Assembly: GCA_020073015.1 (NCBI GenBank)
Contig: JAIQFZ010000001.1
Location: 57,763 to 121,762 of the forward strand
DNA from: Terriglobia bacterium
Lineage (GTDB): Bacteria; Acidobacteriota; Terriglobia; Terriglobales; Acidobacteriaceae
Length of the DNA stretch: 64,000 nucleotides
Reading direction: 5' to 3'
The notes under the pieces are model-generated. The model ran no database searches and had not been told where the DNA came from. It saw nothing but the letters and a program-made list of their open reading frames with translations. The translations under genes and the position numbers were made by a program. The first letter of the stretch is position 1; every line of letters starts with the position of its first letter. This document shows, piece after piece, positions 1-7,949 of the stretch.

Positions 1-702
1 TGGCCGAAACGGCGCGGACACTGCGCAGGCATACTCAAAGACTTCTTCCGCTTCTCCCGGCCAGGTCCAGGGCAATTTGCGAACCGACTCTTCTACCTCC
101 TGAAACCGCGCCGCCCGCAACACCTCCGCCAGCGACCCCGCCTTCGAAAACCGAAACAGGTCAGCCCCGCCCGGCTCCAACATCGTTCCGCCGGCGTGCC
201 GGTGCACAATCTCCATCGTGGTCTGCCAATACGGCTGCTCGATCGGGCCCCACGCCGCAAAGCAGGCGCGAGCGCCCGCCTGCAACACGCGCCGCAGTTC
301 CATCATTGCACGCTCGACATCCGCGAAGAACATCACCCCAAAGCGGCAGGTGGCCAGGTCAAAGCTCTGGTCGGCAAACGGCAGCTTGTGGGCATCCGCC
401 TGCTGCGTCGAGAAGTTCGCAAGCCCCTTGCCTTTGGCGCGCTGTCCAGCCAGGTCGAGCAAGTCGGAACTCAGGTCCGTGGCCGTCACATGGCCGTCCG
501 ACCCCACCCGCTGCGCCAGACTGATCCCCGGCTCCCCTGTACCGCACGCCAGGTCGAGCACCTGCATGCCAGGGCGCGGCAGCGCATATTCCACCAGCGC
601 CGCGGTAACCGCGCTCCCCAGGACCGCCGACTTCGCTCTCCACTTCTCCGCCGCGATCAGCCGATACGACGAACTCCACGGAGCTGCATGTGATGCCGCC
701 AT
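1..702 (-). CDS. Class I SAM-dependent methyltransferase, C-terminus beyond window
   Basis: The reading frame starts at ATG 702 and stays open for 234 codons to the left edge, so the C-terminus is missing. Residues 47-60 hold the SAM-binding motif I (VLDLACGTGEPG), and an acidic motif II (TATDLSS) lies about 20 residues later. A post-motif stretch (FDLATCRFGVMFF) follows, as in UbiE/Methyltransf_11 proteins that methylate small molecules in the cytosol. The start lies 1 nt past the rsfS stop, so the two are co-transcribed. The substrate cannot be read from the sequence. Methyltransferase fold sure, function unknown. Confidence 0.85.
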   Translation of the reverse strand, partial: MAASHAAPWSSSYRLIAAEKWRAKSAVLGSAVTAALVEYALPRPGMQVLDLACGTGEPGISLAQRVGSDGHVTATDLSSDLLDLAGQRAKGKGLANFSTQQADAHKLPFADQSFDLATCRFGVMFFADVERAMMELRRVLQAGARACFAAWGPIEQPYWQTTMEIVHRHAGGTMLEPGGADLFRFSKAGSLAEVLRAARFQEVEESVRKLPWTWPGEAEEVFEYACAVSAPFRP

Positions 703-703
703 C

Positions 704-1135
704 TCAGGCCTTCTTCTTTCGTACGCGCTTTGGCGCCGCGCCGCTCGCTGCCCGCCGACGCTTGGGAGCCGCCATCAATTCCGCTGGCTCCAGCCGCGTT
801 GCTGACTTCCACAAACGCTCCAGGTCGTAGTACCGCCGGGCATTTTCCGAAAAAATGTGGACGACAAAATCCACGTAGTCCAGCAGCACCCACTCCGCCT
901 GCTTGTAGCCCTCGGTGTGCGTCGGACGCAGGCCCAGCGCCTCCAGTCGATCATCCACCGCGTCCGCAATCGCCTGGATCTGCCGCGGATTGGTCCCACT
1001 GCACATCACAAAATAATCGGTGAACGCCCCCGAATCTTTTTCCAGCTCAAGAACCGTGACTTGTTCGGCTTTTTTATCCTGGCAGGCGAGGATGGCTTCG
1101 TTGACCTGACGTTTGAGGTCGTTCGTCTTCTTCAT
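704..1135 (-). CDS. rsfS: Ribosomal silencing factor RsfS
   Basis: RsfS binds ribosomal protein uL14 on the 50S subunit and blocks subunit joining when nutrients are scarce. The protein (143 aa from this start) has the family core: an ATP-independent alpha/beta fold with DYFVMCSGTNPRQIQAIAD and, later, WVLLDYVDFVVHIF. The C-terminal 25 residues are a basic Ala/Arg/Lys tail beyond the usual family length. I prefer ATG 1135 over a TTG at 1162, because a TACAAT -10 box lies between them. nadD, its usual neighbour, is 0.8 kb upstream, separated by an opposite-strand gene. Confidence 0.93.
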   Translation of the reverse strand: MKKTNDLKRQVNEAILACQDKKAEQVTVLELEKDSGAFTDYFVMCSGTNPRQIQAIADAVDDRLEALGLRPTHTEGYKQAEWVLLDYVDFVVHIFSENARRYYDLERLWKSATRLEPAELMAAPKRRRAASGAAPKRVRKKKA

Positions 1136-1148
1136 AGAGGGCGTATCG

Positions 1149-1154
1149 ATTGTA
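1149..1154 (-). promoter_or_regulatory. Candidate -10 box of rsfS
   Basis: TACAAT on the minus strand, 13 nt before the preferred rsfS ATG. It would give a leader of only about 6-8 nt. No convincing -35 is visible. Confidence 0.35.
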
Positions 1155-1365
1155 ACGCGCAAGCGGCGCGGTAGGGCGAAGCGCGAGCAGCGCCGCGGAG
1201 GGCAGGATCGGTCGCCGATAGGATGATTACAGCGAGACGCCCGCCGATCGCTTGTAGAACGGCGATGTTACGCCAGCGACCTCCCCTCCCCTAAGAGTTG
1301 AATTGACCGACGCGCTGCGTCCGTTTAGCATGGCGCAGTCCAGTCAGCCTGTCTACGAGGCGTTC

Positions 1366-1899
1366 ATGACCAGTCGGAGTATTCTCCTTCCATGTTTGCT
1401 GTTCCTGTTCCTTTCTGCGAACCTGTTCGCCCAAAGCCAGCAAAAGCGAGGACCGTCCACTCCAGAGGAGCGGACGAAGGCCGTACAGATCGCTCGTGGC
1501 CTCGAATCCGATCCATTGCAGCCCGGCAACAAGGACATGCGCACGTGGTTTACGCTCTGGCTGATCGAGGTACCAGATATCACCGTTCAGGTCTGCGGTG
1601 AAGAACTCGGACCGGTCTTCCACGAGTCGAACCGTGACAAGAATTTTGTGAGCGAAATTTTTGGCCAAAGCATGTTTTCCGCCGCCAGTTTTGTTATTGA
1701 GCATCCGGACCAAGCCAAGAACGCGATTGCTGTGTACACCGCTGGACTCGAAGGGTCGCTCAAGGCTTACCAATCAATACTCAAGACACATCCAGAGGCA
1801 AAGTGGCCGTTCCTTGATGACTTGATCCTGAAGCAGCAGAAGGGCGAATTAGCAAAGCACGTTGAGAAAGCGACAGCCAAATGCAGGAAGCACGGCTAG
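1366..1899 (+). CDS. Secreted protein of unknown function
   Basis: 177 aa from ATG 1366, chosen because it places a signal peptide (SRSILLPCLLFLFLSANLFA, cleavage near AQSQ) at the very N-terminus; an upstream ATG at 1303 would add 21 unlikely residues. The mature part is mostly helical and hydrophilic, with two cysteines (VQVCGEE and TAKCRKHG). I do not recognise a family. It lies on the opposite strand between rsfS and nadD, genes that are normally adjacent, and its codons look less GC-rich than its neighbours. Both points suggest an insertion into the cluster. Confidence 0.65.
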   Translation: MTSRSILLPCLLFLFLSANLFAQSQQKRGPSTPEERTKAVQIARGLESDPLQPGNKDMRTWFTLWLIEVPDITVQVCGEELGPVFHESNRDKNFVSEIFGQSMFSAASFVIEHPDQAKNAIAVYTAGLEGSLKAYQSILKTHPEAKWPFLDDLILKQQKGELAKHVEKATAKCRKHG

Positions 1900-1965
1900 A
1901 AGCTCAGGCAGGGGATGCGAGCCGATTTTCACTCGCCCTTCGCGCCGCGTGGTGACCGCCAGCTC

Positions 1966-2649
1966 TCACGCGCCCTTCCGGTACAGCCCCATCTTCCGCA
2001 CATACTCCGCCACCCGAGGATCCAGCCATCGCCCCAGCGGCTTGCCCTGCGCCGCCGCGGCCCGAATCGTCGTGGCGGAAACATTCTGCTGCACCCCATC
2101 CAGCAGGTGCAGAGTCACGCCCGGCAGCACCAGGTCTCCCGTCGCCGCCTGCTTCTGAAACGGCTTCGTCACCGCCGCCGGAGGACGTACCGCCTCCGGC
2201 AGCGACTCGGCAACGTCTCGCAATGAGAATCCTGGACGGCTGGCCACGATGAACTCGCACTCCGCCAAGAGCGCCTGAGCCTCGTGCCACTTCGCAATGT
2301 CCTTGAAAGCGTCGATTCCGGTCAGAAAGAACAGCCGGTCCGCCTTCTTCAGCGTCCGCTTCACTCGCCGGACCGTATCAATCGAGTAGTTGGCCGCCTG
2401 CGCTACTCCTCCACCCGAACCCGACTCCAGCAGCGACGGCACACATCGCTTGTCATCCTGCGTTGCCAGCACCACCATCGCATACCGATGAACAAACGCA
2501 GTGACTGGCTGTTTCTGTTTGTGCGGAGGTACGTTCGCGGGCACAAACAGCACCTGCCGAAGTGAGAAGCGGTCTGCCGCCGCCTGGGCCAGCGCCAAAT
2601 GCCCGCGGTGGATTGGATCGAAGCTTCCGCCGAAAACCCCGATGTTCAT
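1966..2649 (-). CDS. nadD: Nicotinate-nucleotide adenylyltransferase
   Basis: NadD transfers AMP from ATP to nicotinate mononucleotide in NAD synthesis. At residues 3-21 it has the nucleotidyltransferase signature GVFGGSFDPIHRGHLALA, with the GxFDPxHxGH core. The C-terminal ISATxIR-like motif appears as VSATTIRAAAAQGKPL. The length (227 aa) is slightly above the usual 190-215 because of an insert around residues 135-160. A GGGGACGG ribosome-binding site precedes the ATG. It runs toward rsfS, its usual operon partner. Confidence 0.95.
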   Translation of the reverse strand: MNIGVFGGSFDPIHRGHLALAQAAADRFSLRQVLFVPANVPPHKQKQPVTAFVHRYAMVVLATQDDKRCVPSLLESGSGGGVAQAANYSIDTVRRVKRTLKKADRLFFLTGIDAFKDIAKWHEAQALLAECEFIVASRPGFSLRDVAESLPEAVRPPAAVTKPFQKQAATGDLVLPGVTLHLLDGVQQNVSATTIRAAAAQGKPLGRWLDPRVAEYVRKMGLYRKGA

Positions 2650-2896
2650 CCGTCCCCTTTCTACTATGCGCGGTTAGTTTCGTGTTTCTCACCGCGTGTT
2701 GCAAGTCTTTGTTCCTTGTAAACACAATTTTGCACCATCGATTCTTGAGTTACTGGCAATTCGGCGTAAGGTAGCTATGCCCACTCGTCGCTCCAAACCC
2801 GGCTCCCACACTGGCCTTTGGGACACTGTGCCTTCGCCGGGACCGTGTGAACAGGCGTAACTCGCTTGCGCATCTCTCTGCGCATAGCATGAATTT

Positions 2897-5173
2897 ATGC
2901 GAATGAAACTCCCTCTCATCCGCACGCTCGCAGTGGCTCCGGCCCGCGCTCCCATTTTGCGCTACGGTGTCGCCCTGCTCAGCGCGGTTCTCGCTCTCAT
3001 CCCGACCCTGCTCCTCACCGATATCGCCGAAAGCCGCCTCGTCGTTTTCGCGGTTGCCGTCATGGTCAGCGCCTGGTACGGCGGTTGGAAGCCCGGACTC
3101 GCCGCCACCTCCTTCGCCCTCACCGTCAGCGCCTACTATTCGCTGCTGGGAGAGAACACCCCGGCCGAATACCGCAAGGCGGTTGCCCACCTGATCCTCT
3201 TTTTCGCCGTCGCCCTGCTGATCTGCTGGTTCAACGCCGCCCTCCGCGCGACTCAGGAAAGCCTGCGCCGATCCGAGGGCAACTTCCGTTCACTCGTCAC
3301 GAACGCCCCGTACGGAATCTGCCGTTGCAACTCGCTCGGAATCGTCCTCGACGCCAACCCTGCCCTGGTCGCCATGTTTGGCTACTCCAGCGCTACCGAA
3401 CTCACCGGCCGTCACCTGGGCAGCCTCTACGCCGATGCCCAGCAGTGGTTCCAGACCGCCGACTATTTTCACGCCGGAAAGGAATTCAACAGCCTGACCA
3501 CCGAATGCGTTCGCAAAGACGGCACCTCCATCGTGGCCCGCATCTCCGGCCGCGCCATCCCCAATGGAAAGACCGGCAGCACCTTTGAGATCTTCATGGA
3601 AGACCTCACCGAAACTCGCACGCTCGAGCAGCAGCTCCGGCAGGCTCAGAAAATGGAAGCCATCGGACGCCTCGCCGGCGGCATTGCCCACGACTTCAAT
3701 AACCTCCTGATGGTCATTTCCGGATACTGCGAGTTCCTGCTCGAGCGCGCCGGTTCCGACCCTCGCCTCCGCGGCCCCGCCCAGGAAATTGCCAACGCCA
3801 CCCAGCGCGCCACCGCGCTCACCCGCCAACTGCTCGCCTTCAGCCGCAAGCAGATGCTGGCGCCCAAGGTCCTCGATCTCAATGAGGTTGTCACCGAAAA
3901 CCTCAAGATGCTCACGCGCATGATCGGCGAAGACATCGACCTGGTCATGGTCCCCAGTCCTGCCATCGGGGCCATCCGCGCTGATCCCGGCCAGGTCGAT
4001 CAGGTCATCATGAATCTGGCCGTCAACGCCCGCGATGCCATGCCCGACGGCGGCAAACTCACCATTGAGACCGCCAACGTCTCGCTCGACGAGAACTTCG
4101 CCCGCACCCACGCACCCCTCCAACCCGGCGATTACGTCATGCTCGCCATCAGCGACACCGGGGTCGGGATGGACGGCGAAACTCAGTCCCGCATCTTTGA
4201 ACCTTTCTTCACCACCAAGGGCGCCAAGGGCACCGGCCTCGGCCTCTCCACTGTCTACGGCATCGTGAAACAAAGTGGCGGATTCATCTTCGTCTACAGC
4301 CAGCCCCACCGCGGCACCGCCTTCCGCGCCTATTTTCCCCGCGTCGACGTCCGGGAGGAGCCCGCCATCATCCAAGACGCCCTCGGCCTGCCTCGCCCCG
4401 AGCGCGGGCAGGAAACCATTCTCCTGGTCGAAGACGAGGTCAACCTCCGCCGCCTCACCCGGCAATACCTGGAGACGCAGGGCTACAAGATCCTCGAAGC
4501 CGAAGATGGTGCCGCCGCCCTGCAAATTGCAGCCGGGCATAAAGGCACCATCGACCTCGTACTGACCGATGTCATTATGCCCGGAATGAACGGCCGCGAA
4601 CTGGCCCGCCACATTTCCGCCCAACGCCCAGACGTCCGCGTGCTCTTTATGTCGGGCTACACCGAGGATGCCATTGGTCACAACGGCCTGCTCGACGCCG
4701 GCATCAACCTGCTTCAGAAACCCTTCAGCCTTCCCGCCCTCAAAGACAAGGTCCGGGAAGTATTGGACTCCGAGCCAATTCCCGAGGAGGCCACTATGCC
4801 TTCTAGCGTCGGTACCGATTCCACCGCTCTGGCAGCAAGAAAGATTCCCCCGTTTCGCGCTCGCCGCTTCAACCTTCATCTCCCCTTGCGCTATCGCTTG
4901 CTCGGAGAAACGAATTGGCGGCCCGGCACCACCGAAAATATCAGCCGTTCCGGACTCCTGTTCCAGGCGCAGGAGATGCTCGAACCCAGCGCACAGCTTG
5001 AAATTAACCTCGTGCTGCCCTCCGAAATCGCCGGCCTCGCCGCCACCGAGGTCGTCTGCCGCGGAGAAGTCGTCCGCTCCATCGGACCCCAAGGCCCGGA
5101 ACTGTCTCCGGCGCTGGCCGCCAAGATTCTCCAATACCACTTCCAGCACGGCTCTCACGTCCCCGAAGCGTGA
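2897..5173 (+). CDS. Hybrid sensor histidine kinase: DUF4118-like membrane domain, PAS, HisKA/HATPase, receiver, PilZ
   Basis: 758 aa. Residues 20-115 form an N-terminal block of membrane helices like the DUF4118/KdpD-type sensor region. A PAS domain spans about 125-240. The H-box (GGIAHDFNNLL) puts the phospho-accepting His at 265. N (NLAVNARD, 373-380), G1 (SDTGVGMD) and G2 (GTGLGLS) boxes of the ATPase follow, and then a receiver domain (about 505-625) with phospho-Asp 558 in LTDVIMPGMNG. Residues 645-745 form a PilZ domain, with RRFNLHLPLRYR and ENISRSG matching the RxxxR and (D/N)xSxxG c-di-GMP-binding motifs. A kinase-receiver-PilZ chain in one protein is unusual and suggests that c-di-GMP modulates the phosphorelay or its output. 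No cognate regulator gene is adjacent. Confidence 0.92.
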   Translation: MRMKLPLIRTLAVAPARAPILRYGVALLSAVLALIPTLLLTDIAESRLVVFAVAVMVSAWYGGWKPGLAATSFALTVSAYYSLLGENTPAEYRKAVAHLILFFAVALLICWFNAALRATQESLRRSEGNFRSLVTNAPYGICRCNSLGIVLDANPALVAMFGYSSATELTGRHLGSLYADAQQWFQTADYFHAGKEFNSLTTECVRKDGTSIVARISGRAIPNGKTGSTFEIFMEDLTETRTLEQQLRQAQKMEAIGRLAGGIAHDFNNLLMVISGYCEFLLERAGSDPRLRGPAQEIANATQRATALTRQLLAFSRKQMLAPKVLDLNEVVTENLKMLTRMIGEDIDLVMVPSPAIGAIRADPGQVDQVIMNLAVNARDAMPDGGKLTIETANVSLDENFARTHAPLQPGDYVMLAISDTGVGMDGETQSRIFEPFFTTKGAKGTGLGLSTVYGIVKQSGGFIFVYSQPHRGTAFRAYFPRVDVREEPAIIQDALGLPRPERGQETILLVEDEVNLRRLTRQYLETQGYKILEAEDGAAALQIAAGHKGTIDLVLTDVIMPGMNGRELARHISAQRPDVRVLFMSGYTEDAIGHNGLLDAGINLLQKPFSLPALKDKVREVLDSEPIPEEATMPSSVGTDSTALAARKIPPFRARRFNLHLPLRYRLLGETNWRPGTTENISRSGLLFQAQEMLEPSAQLEINLVLPSEIAGLAATEVVCRGEVVRSIGPQGPELSPALAAKILQYHFQHGSHVPEA

Positions 5174-5230
5174 GACCCTAACACCGTCAGATTCCAATTC
5201 CATGGAGAGACGGGTGTCCACTCCGGGTTC

Positions 5231-5261
5231 CCCACTCATCGCGCACACTGCGATGAGTGGG
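5231..5261. repeat. Perfect 12-bp palindrome, family A (intergenic copy)
   Basis: CCCACTCATCGC and GCGATGAGTGGG are perfect complements separated by 7 nt. The same arms occur inside ruvA at 7152-7182 with a different loop. The element is short, symmetrical and dispersed, like a REP sequence. Confidence 0.85.
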
Positions 5262-5338
5262 ATTCCATTGAGGCGACTGATGGATTCCCGAGCATTGCCC
5301 GTCCTGATGTCCTCGTTACCTTCGATACCCCAGCCCAT

Positions 5339-5368
5339 TTGGACAACCTCGCCCAAGACTGCTACAGT
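5339..5368 (+). promoter_or_regulatory. Candidate sigma-70 promoter of the 5378 gene
   Basis: TTGGAC (5339-5344), an 18-bp spacer, then TACAGT (5363-5368). The ATG lies 9 nt after the -10 box, so the transcript would begin at or within 3 nt of the start codon. Confidence 0.4.
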
Positions 5369-5377
5369 GCCGCCAGT

Positions 5378-5671
5378 ATGTCCCTGGTAGTCAAACTCGA
5401 AGACGATCTCGGCGAACGCAGCGAATGGGTCATGCTACACGCCGTGATCCCCACCAACAGCGACGGATCTTTTCCCTTGCTCAGTGGCATCGACCCCTTC
5501 GGCAAAACCGTCTTCAACCACCTGCAAATGCAAGAATTTCTGCGGGAATGGGAAAAGGTGAAAGATCGGGTCCGCGACGAATCCCAGATGGAAGCCTGGG
5601 AAAAAGTGAAGCACATGGCCGAAACCTGCCGCCACGACCGCGACCTGTATCTGCGCTTCGTAGGAAACTAG
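5378..5671 (+). CDS. Small conserved-looking cytosolic protein, function unknown
   Basis: 97 aa from ATG 5378; an upstream ATG at 5339 is inside the probable promoter. There is no signal peptide or membrane segment. The second half is helical and charged (FLREWEKVKDRVRDES, then EAWEKVKHMAETCRHDRD). I recognise no family. It follows the sensor kinase on the same strand, but its own promoter and the intervening palindrome argue for separate transcription. Confidence 0.65.
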   Translation: MSLVVKLEDDLGERSEWVMLHAVIPTNSDGSFPLLSGIDPFGKTVFNHLQMQEFLREWEKVKDRVRDESQMEAWEKVKHMAETCRHDRDLYLRFVGN

Positions 5672-5681
5672 CGATATGACT

Positions 5682-5750
5682 CTGTCATCCCGAGCGTAGC
5701 GGGAAGTTCACGAAGTGAAGTTCCCGCGGAGTCGAGGGACCCTGCGTTCT
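5682..5750. repeat. 70-bp dispersed repeat, copy 1
   Basis: The repeat runs from CTGTCATCCCGAGCG to GAGGGACCCTGCGTTCT, with an inner palindrome around TTCACGAAGTGAA and GGGAAC-type arms. A near-identical copy in the same orientation lies at 6985-7054. The two bracket the dipeptidase gene as direct repeats. Confidence 0.85.
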
Positions 5751-5751
5751 T

Positions 5752-6918
5752 CTACTTCTCCGGCAAGTTTGCCGTCAAAAACCGCACCACATTCTCCCCC
5801 ATGATCATCCGGATCTCTTCCTCCGAATACCCTGCCGCCAGCATCGCATCCGTAATCTGCACCAATCCCGTCGTGTCAAACGGCGTGGTCACCGCTCCAT
5901 CGAAGTCTGACCCCAGCGCCACATGCTCCGCCCCCACCATCTGCGACACATAGCGCATGGCCTTCACAATGGCGCGGGCATCGGTCCCGCAATTTGCCGT
6001 ATCCCAATACCCAATCCCGATCAGCCCGCCCTTCGCCGCAATCGCCCGGATCTGATCGTCGCTCAGATTGCGGTTGTTGGCGCACGTCCCTTTCGCCCCC
6101 GTGTGCGAAACGACCAGGGGCCGCGTAGCCATCGCCAGCACATCGTCAATCGTTTTCGCCGAAGCGTGCGCGAGGTCGACAATCATGTGCCGGGCTTCCA
6201 TCTGCCGTACCCACTCCCGGCCCTTCTCCGTCAGCCCGGTCTTGTGAACTCCCGCCGCCGACCCCCCAATGTCATTGTCGAAAAAATGGCTGGGCGAGAT
6301 CATCCGATACCCCGCCCGGTACAGCACATCCAGATTCTCCAGCTTCCCATCGAGCGCATGCGCTCCCTCAATCGAAAGCAGCCCGGCTGTCAGATTGTGA
6401 TTCGACCGCCTCCGTTCCAGGTAGCTCGTCAGATCCGTCGAATTCTCAATCACCACAAACCCGCCGCGTGATCCACTTGCCATCGCATGCAGGCGCCACG
6501 CCTGATATAGCGCCCGCTCCGTCAGGCTGTTCCAGGTCCGAAGCGGCCAGCGCCCCACAATCGCCAGCAAGTAAATGTCGTCGTTCTTGTCTTCATTGCT
6601 CTCGATGTTCAATCCATGTGGACTCTTGGTCGGCAAAGAAAACACCTGTAGCGTGACGTTCCCCTCCGCCAGCCGGGGAATATCTACATGCCCGTAGCCG
6701 CTGCGCTGCAAAAGATCCCGCCCCCACAGCAACGAGTCGGCATGCAGATCGGCAATCGTGAGGTCCCGGTGCAGACGCACCGCCCGCTCCGACGCCGTGT
6801 ACGGCGGCTTCTTCAACACCTTGTTCTGATCCTCATCCACCAAGCGCGGTACCGTCAGCAACACCGCAATCACCAGGCACAAGATCAGCAGCGCAATGTG
6901 AACAATCCGCCTACTCAC
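5752..6918 (-). CDS. Membrane dipeptidase, peptidase family M19
   Basis: 388 aa zinc dipeptidase of the renal-dipeptidase family, which hydrolyses L-X/D-X dipeptides. One N-terminal transmembrane helix (residues 5-25) anchors it, and the catalytic domain is expected on the periplasmic side. The metal ligands are visible: HADS near residue 59, the bridging Glu in SIEGAH, His in SHTGAKG, and the GSDFDG block near the C-terminus. The gene stands alone between two 70-bp direct repeats. A role in turnover of peptidoglycan or D-amino-acid dipeptides is plausible but not shown by context. Confidence 0.92.
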   Translation of the reverse strand: MSRRIVHIALLILCLVIAVLLTVPRLVDEDQNKVLKKPPYTASERAVRLHRDLTIADLHADSLLWGRDLLQRSGYGHVDIPRLAEGNVTLQVFSLPTKSPHGLNIESNEDKNDDIYLLAIVGRWPLRTWNSLTERALYQAWRLHAMASGSRGGFVVIENSTDLTSYLERRRSNHNLTAGLLSIEGAHALDGKLENLDVLYRAGYRMISPSHFFDNDIGGSAAGVHKTGLTEKGREWVRQMEARHMIVDLAHASAKTIDDVLAMATRPLVVSHTGAKGTCANNRNLSDDQIRAIAAKGGLIGIGYWDTANCGTDARAIVKAMRYVSQMVGAEHVALGSDFDGAVTTPFDTTGLVQITDAMLAAGYSEEEIRMIMGENVVRFLTANLPEK

Positions 6919-6984
6919 AATTCCTCCGCGATGTGTATCTCAACGAAGAGAACGATCAGGCATCGGGCTCGCCCTCCGCACAAC

Positions 6985-7054
6985 TCTGTCATCCCGAGCG
7001 GAGCGGGAGCTTCACGAAGTGAAGTTCCCGCGGAGTCGAGGGACCTTGTGTTCT
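6985..7054. repeat. 70-bp dispersed repeat, copy 2
   Basis: Same sequence and orientation as 5682-5750, with a handful of differences. It shares the block CGAAGTGAAGTTCCCGCGGA and the tail GTCGAGGGACC. Confidence 0.85.
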
Positions 7055-7091
7055 CTATACCAGCGAGGACGATCTCAAGAAACCAAACCCC

Positions 7092-7703
7092 TTACTTCGA
7101 CAACACGCCCAACGCCTCGCGAAACAAAATCTCAAAACTCGGAGCGGGTGCCCCACTCATCGCGTTCTTTGCGATGAGTGGGATGCTGTGCAACGCTTTC
7201 TCCGCCGCCGCTCGCTGATACCCGAGATTCACCAACGCTGAAATCACATCTTCTTCCACAGGACTGGCCTGCGCCGCGCTCACCTCGGCCGCTCCCGCCG
7301 GCGCGGGCAATTTATCCCGCAGCTCGAGCACCATTCGCTCTGCCGTTTTCTTCCCAATCCCCGGAATCCGCGTGAGCCGCGCCACATCCCCACCGCGAAT
7401 CGCGCCCACCATCTCGTCCGCCGCCATCCCGCTCAGGATCGTGATCGCCAGCTTGGGCCCGATGCCGCTCACCGTCAGCAGCTTTTCGAAAAGTTTCTTT
7501 TCCGCCAGACGCAAGAATCCATACAGACTCAGCGCATCCTCCCGCACATGAGTGTGGATGTGCAGCGCCACCTCCGTGCCCGCTCCCGGCAACTCCGAGA
7601 ACGTGGGCACGCTGATCACGACGTCGTACCCGACGCCGTGCGTCTCCACAATCGCCTGGTTCGGATGTTTCGCCAGCAGAGTGCCACGCAGATGCGCAAT
7701 CAT
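7092..7703 (-). CDS. ruvA: Holliday junction DNA helicase subunit RuvA
   Basis: RuvA binds four-way junctions and loads the RuvB motor. From ATG 7703 the protein has 203 aa: the OB domain (MIAHLRGTLLAK), two helix-hairpin-helix motifs (VSGIGPKLAITILSGM and IPGIGKKTAERMVLEL) and domain III (EEDVISALVNLGY), which contacts RuvB. Domain III carries an unusual insert, roughly residues 174-190 (SIPLIAKNAMSGAPAPS). It is the translation of the palindrome at 7152-7182 and falls between the helix ending EKAL and the final helix FEILFREAL. No ruvB or ruvC is nearby. A 44-codon upstream extension of the frame is rejected, because it translates a repeat-rich spacer. Confidence 0.95.
   Translation of the reverse strand: MIAHLRGTLLAKHPNQAIVETHGVGYDVVISVPTFSELPGAGTEVALHIHTHVREDALSLYGFLRLAEKKLFEKLLTVSGIGPKLAITILSGMAADEMVGAIRGGDVARLTRIPGIGKKTAERMVLELRDKLPAPAGAAEVSAAQASPVEEDVISALVNLGYQRAAAEKALHSIPLIAKNAMSGAPAPSFEILFREALGVLSK
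7152..7182. repeat. Perfect 12-bp palindrome, family A, inside ruvA
   Basis: Same 12-bp arms as at 5231-5261, with loop GTTCTTT. It is translated in frame as part of RuvA domain III. Confidence 0.9.
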
Positions 7704-7949
7704 CGGCGCTATTGTACGGCACAACTCACGTGGGGACGGCCGCCCTCGGCTGTCCAGCCGGGCGAAGCCCGGCAGCTTGCATCCGCCCCGAACCCGTCCG
7801 CCCCGAATATCTCCCCGTTTTCCTCTCCTTTCCACAAAAACCTTCGCCCCTCCACAGCTTCTTCACAAATACGCCGCACTTTCCCGTTGCGTGAATCGCC
7901 CCGTTCCCGCACAGTGCTAGTCAGTCAAAAGCGTGTGATGTTCTGACAC
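7704..7949. other. Non-coding spacer upstream of ruvA
   Basis: No supportable protein gene. It contains a GC-rich palindrome around 7745-7772 (CCAGCCGGGCGAAGCCCGGC) of the dispersed type. A stretch rich in TCCACA-like words at 7830-7880 does not amount to DnaA boxes. Confidence 0.5.

Noticed and set aside
3290..5356. 688-aa antisense frame opposite the sensor kinase
   Set aside because: Low-complexity Gly/Glu/Ala shadow of a clear multi-domain kinase on the plus strand.
7830..7880. DnaA boxes / replication origin
   Set aside because: TCCACA-like words do not match the 9-mer and lack dnaA, dnaN or AT-rich unwinding DNA.
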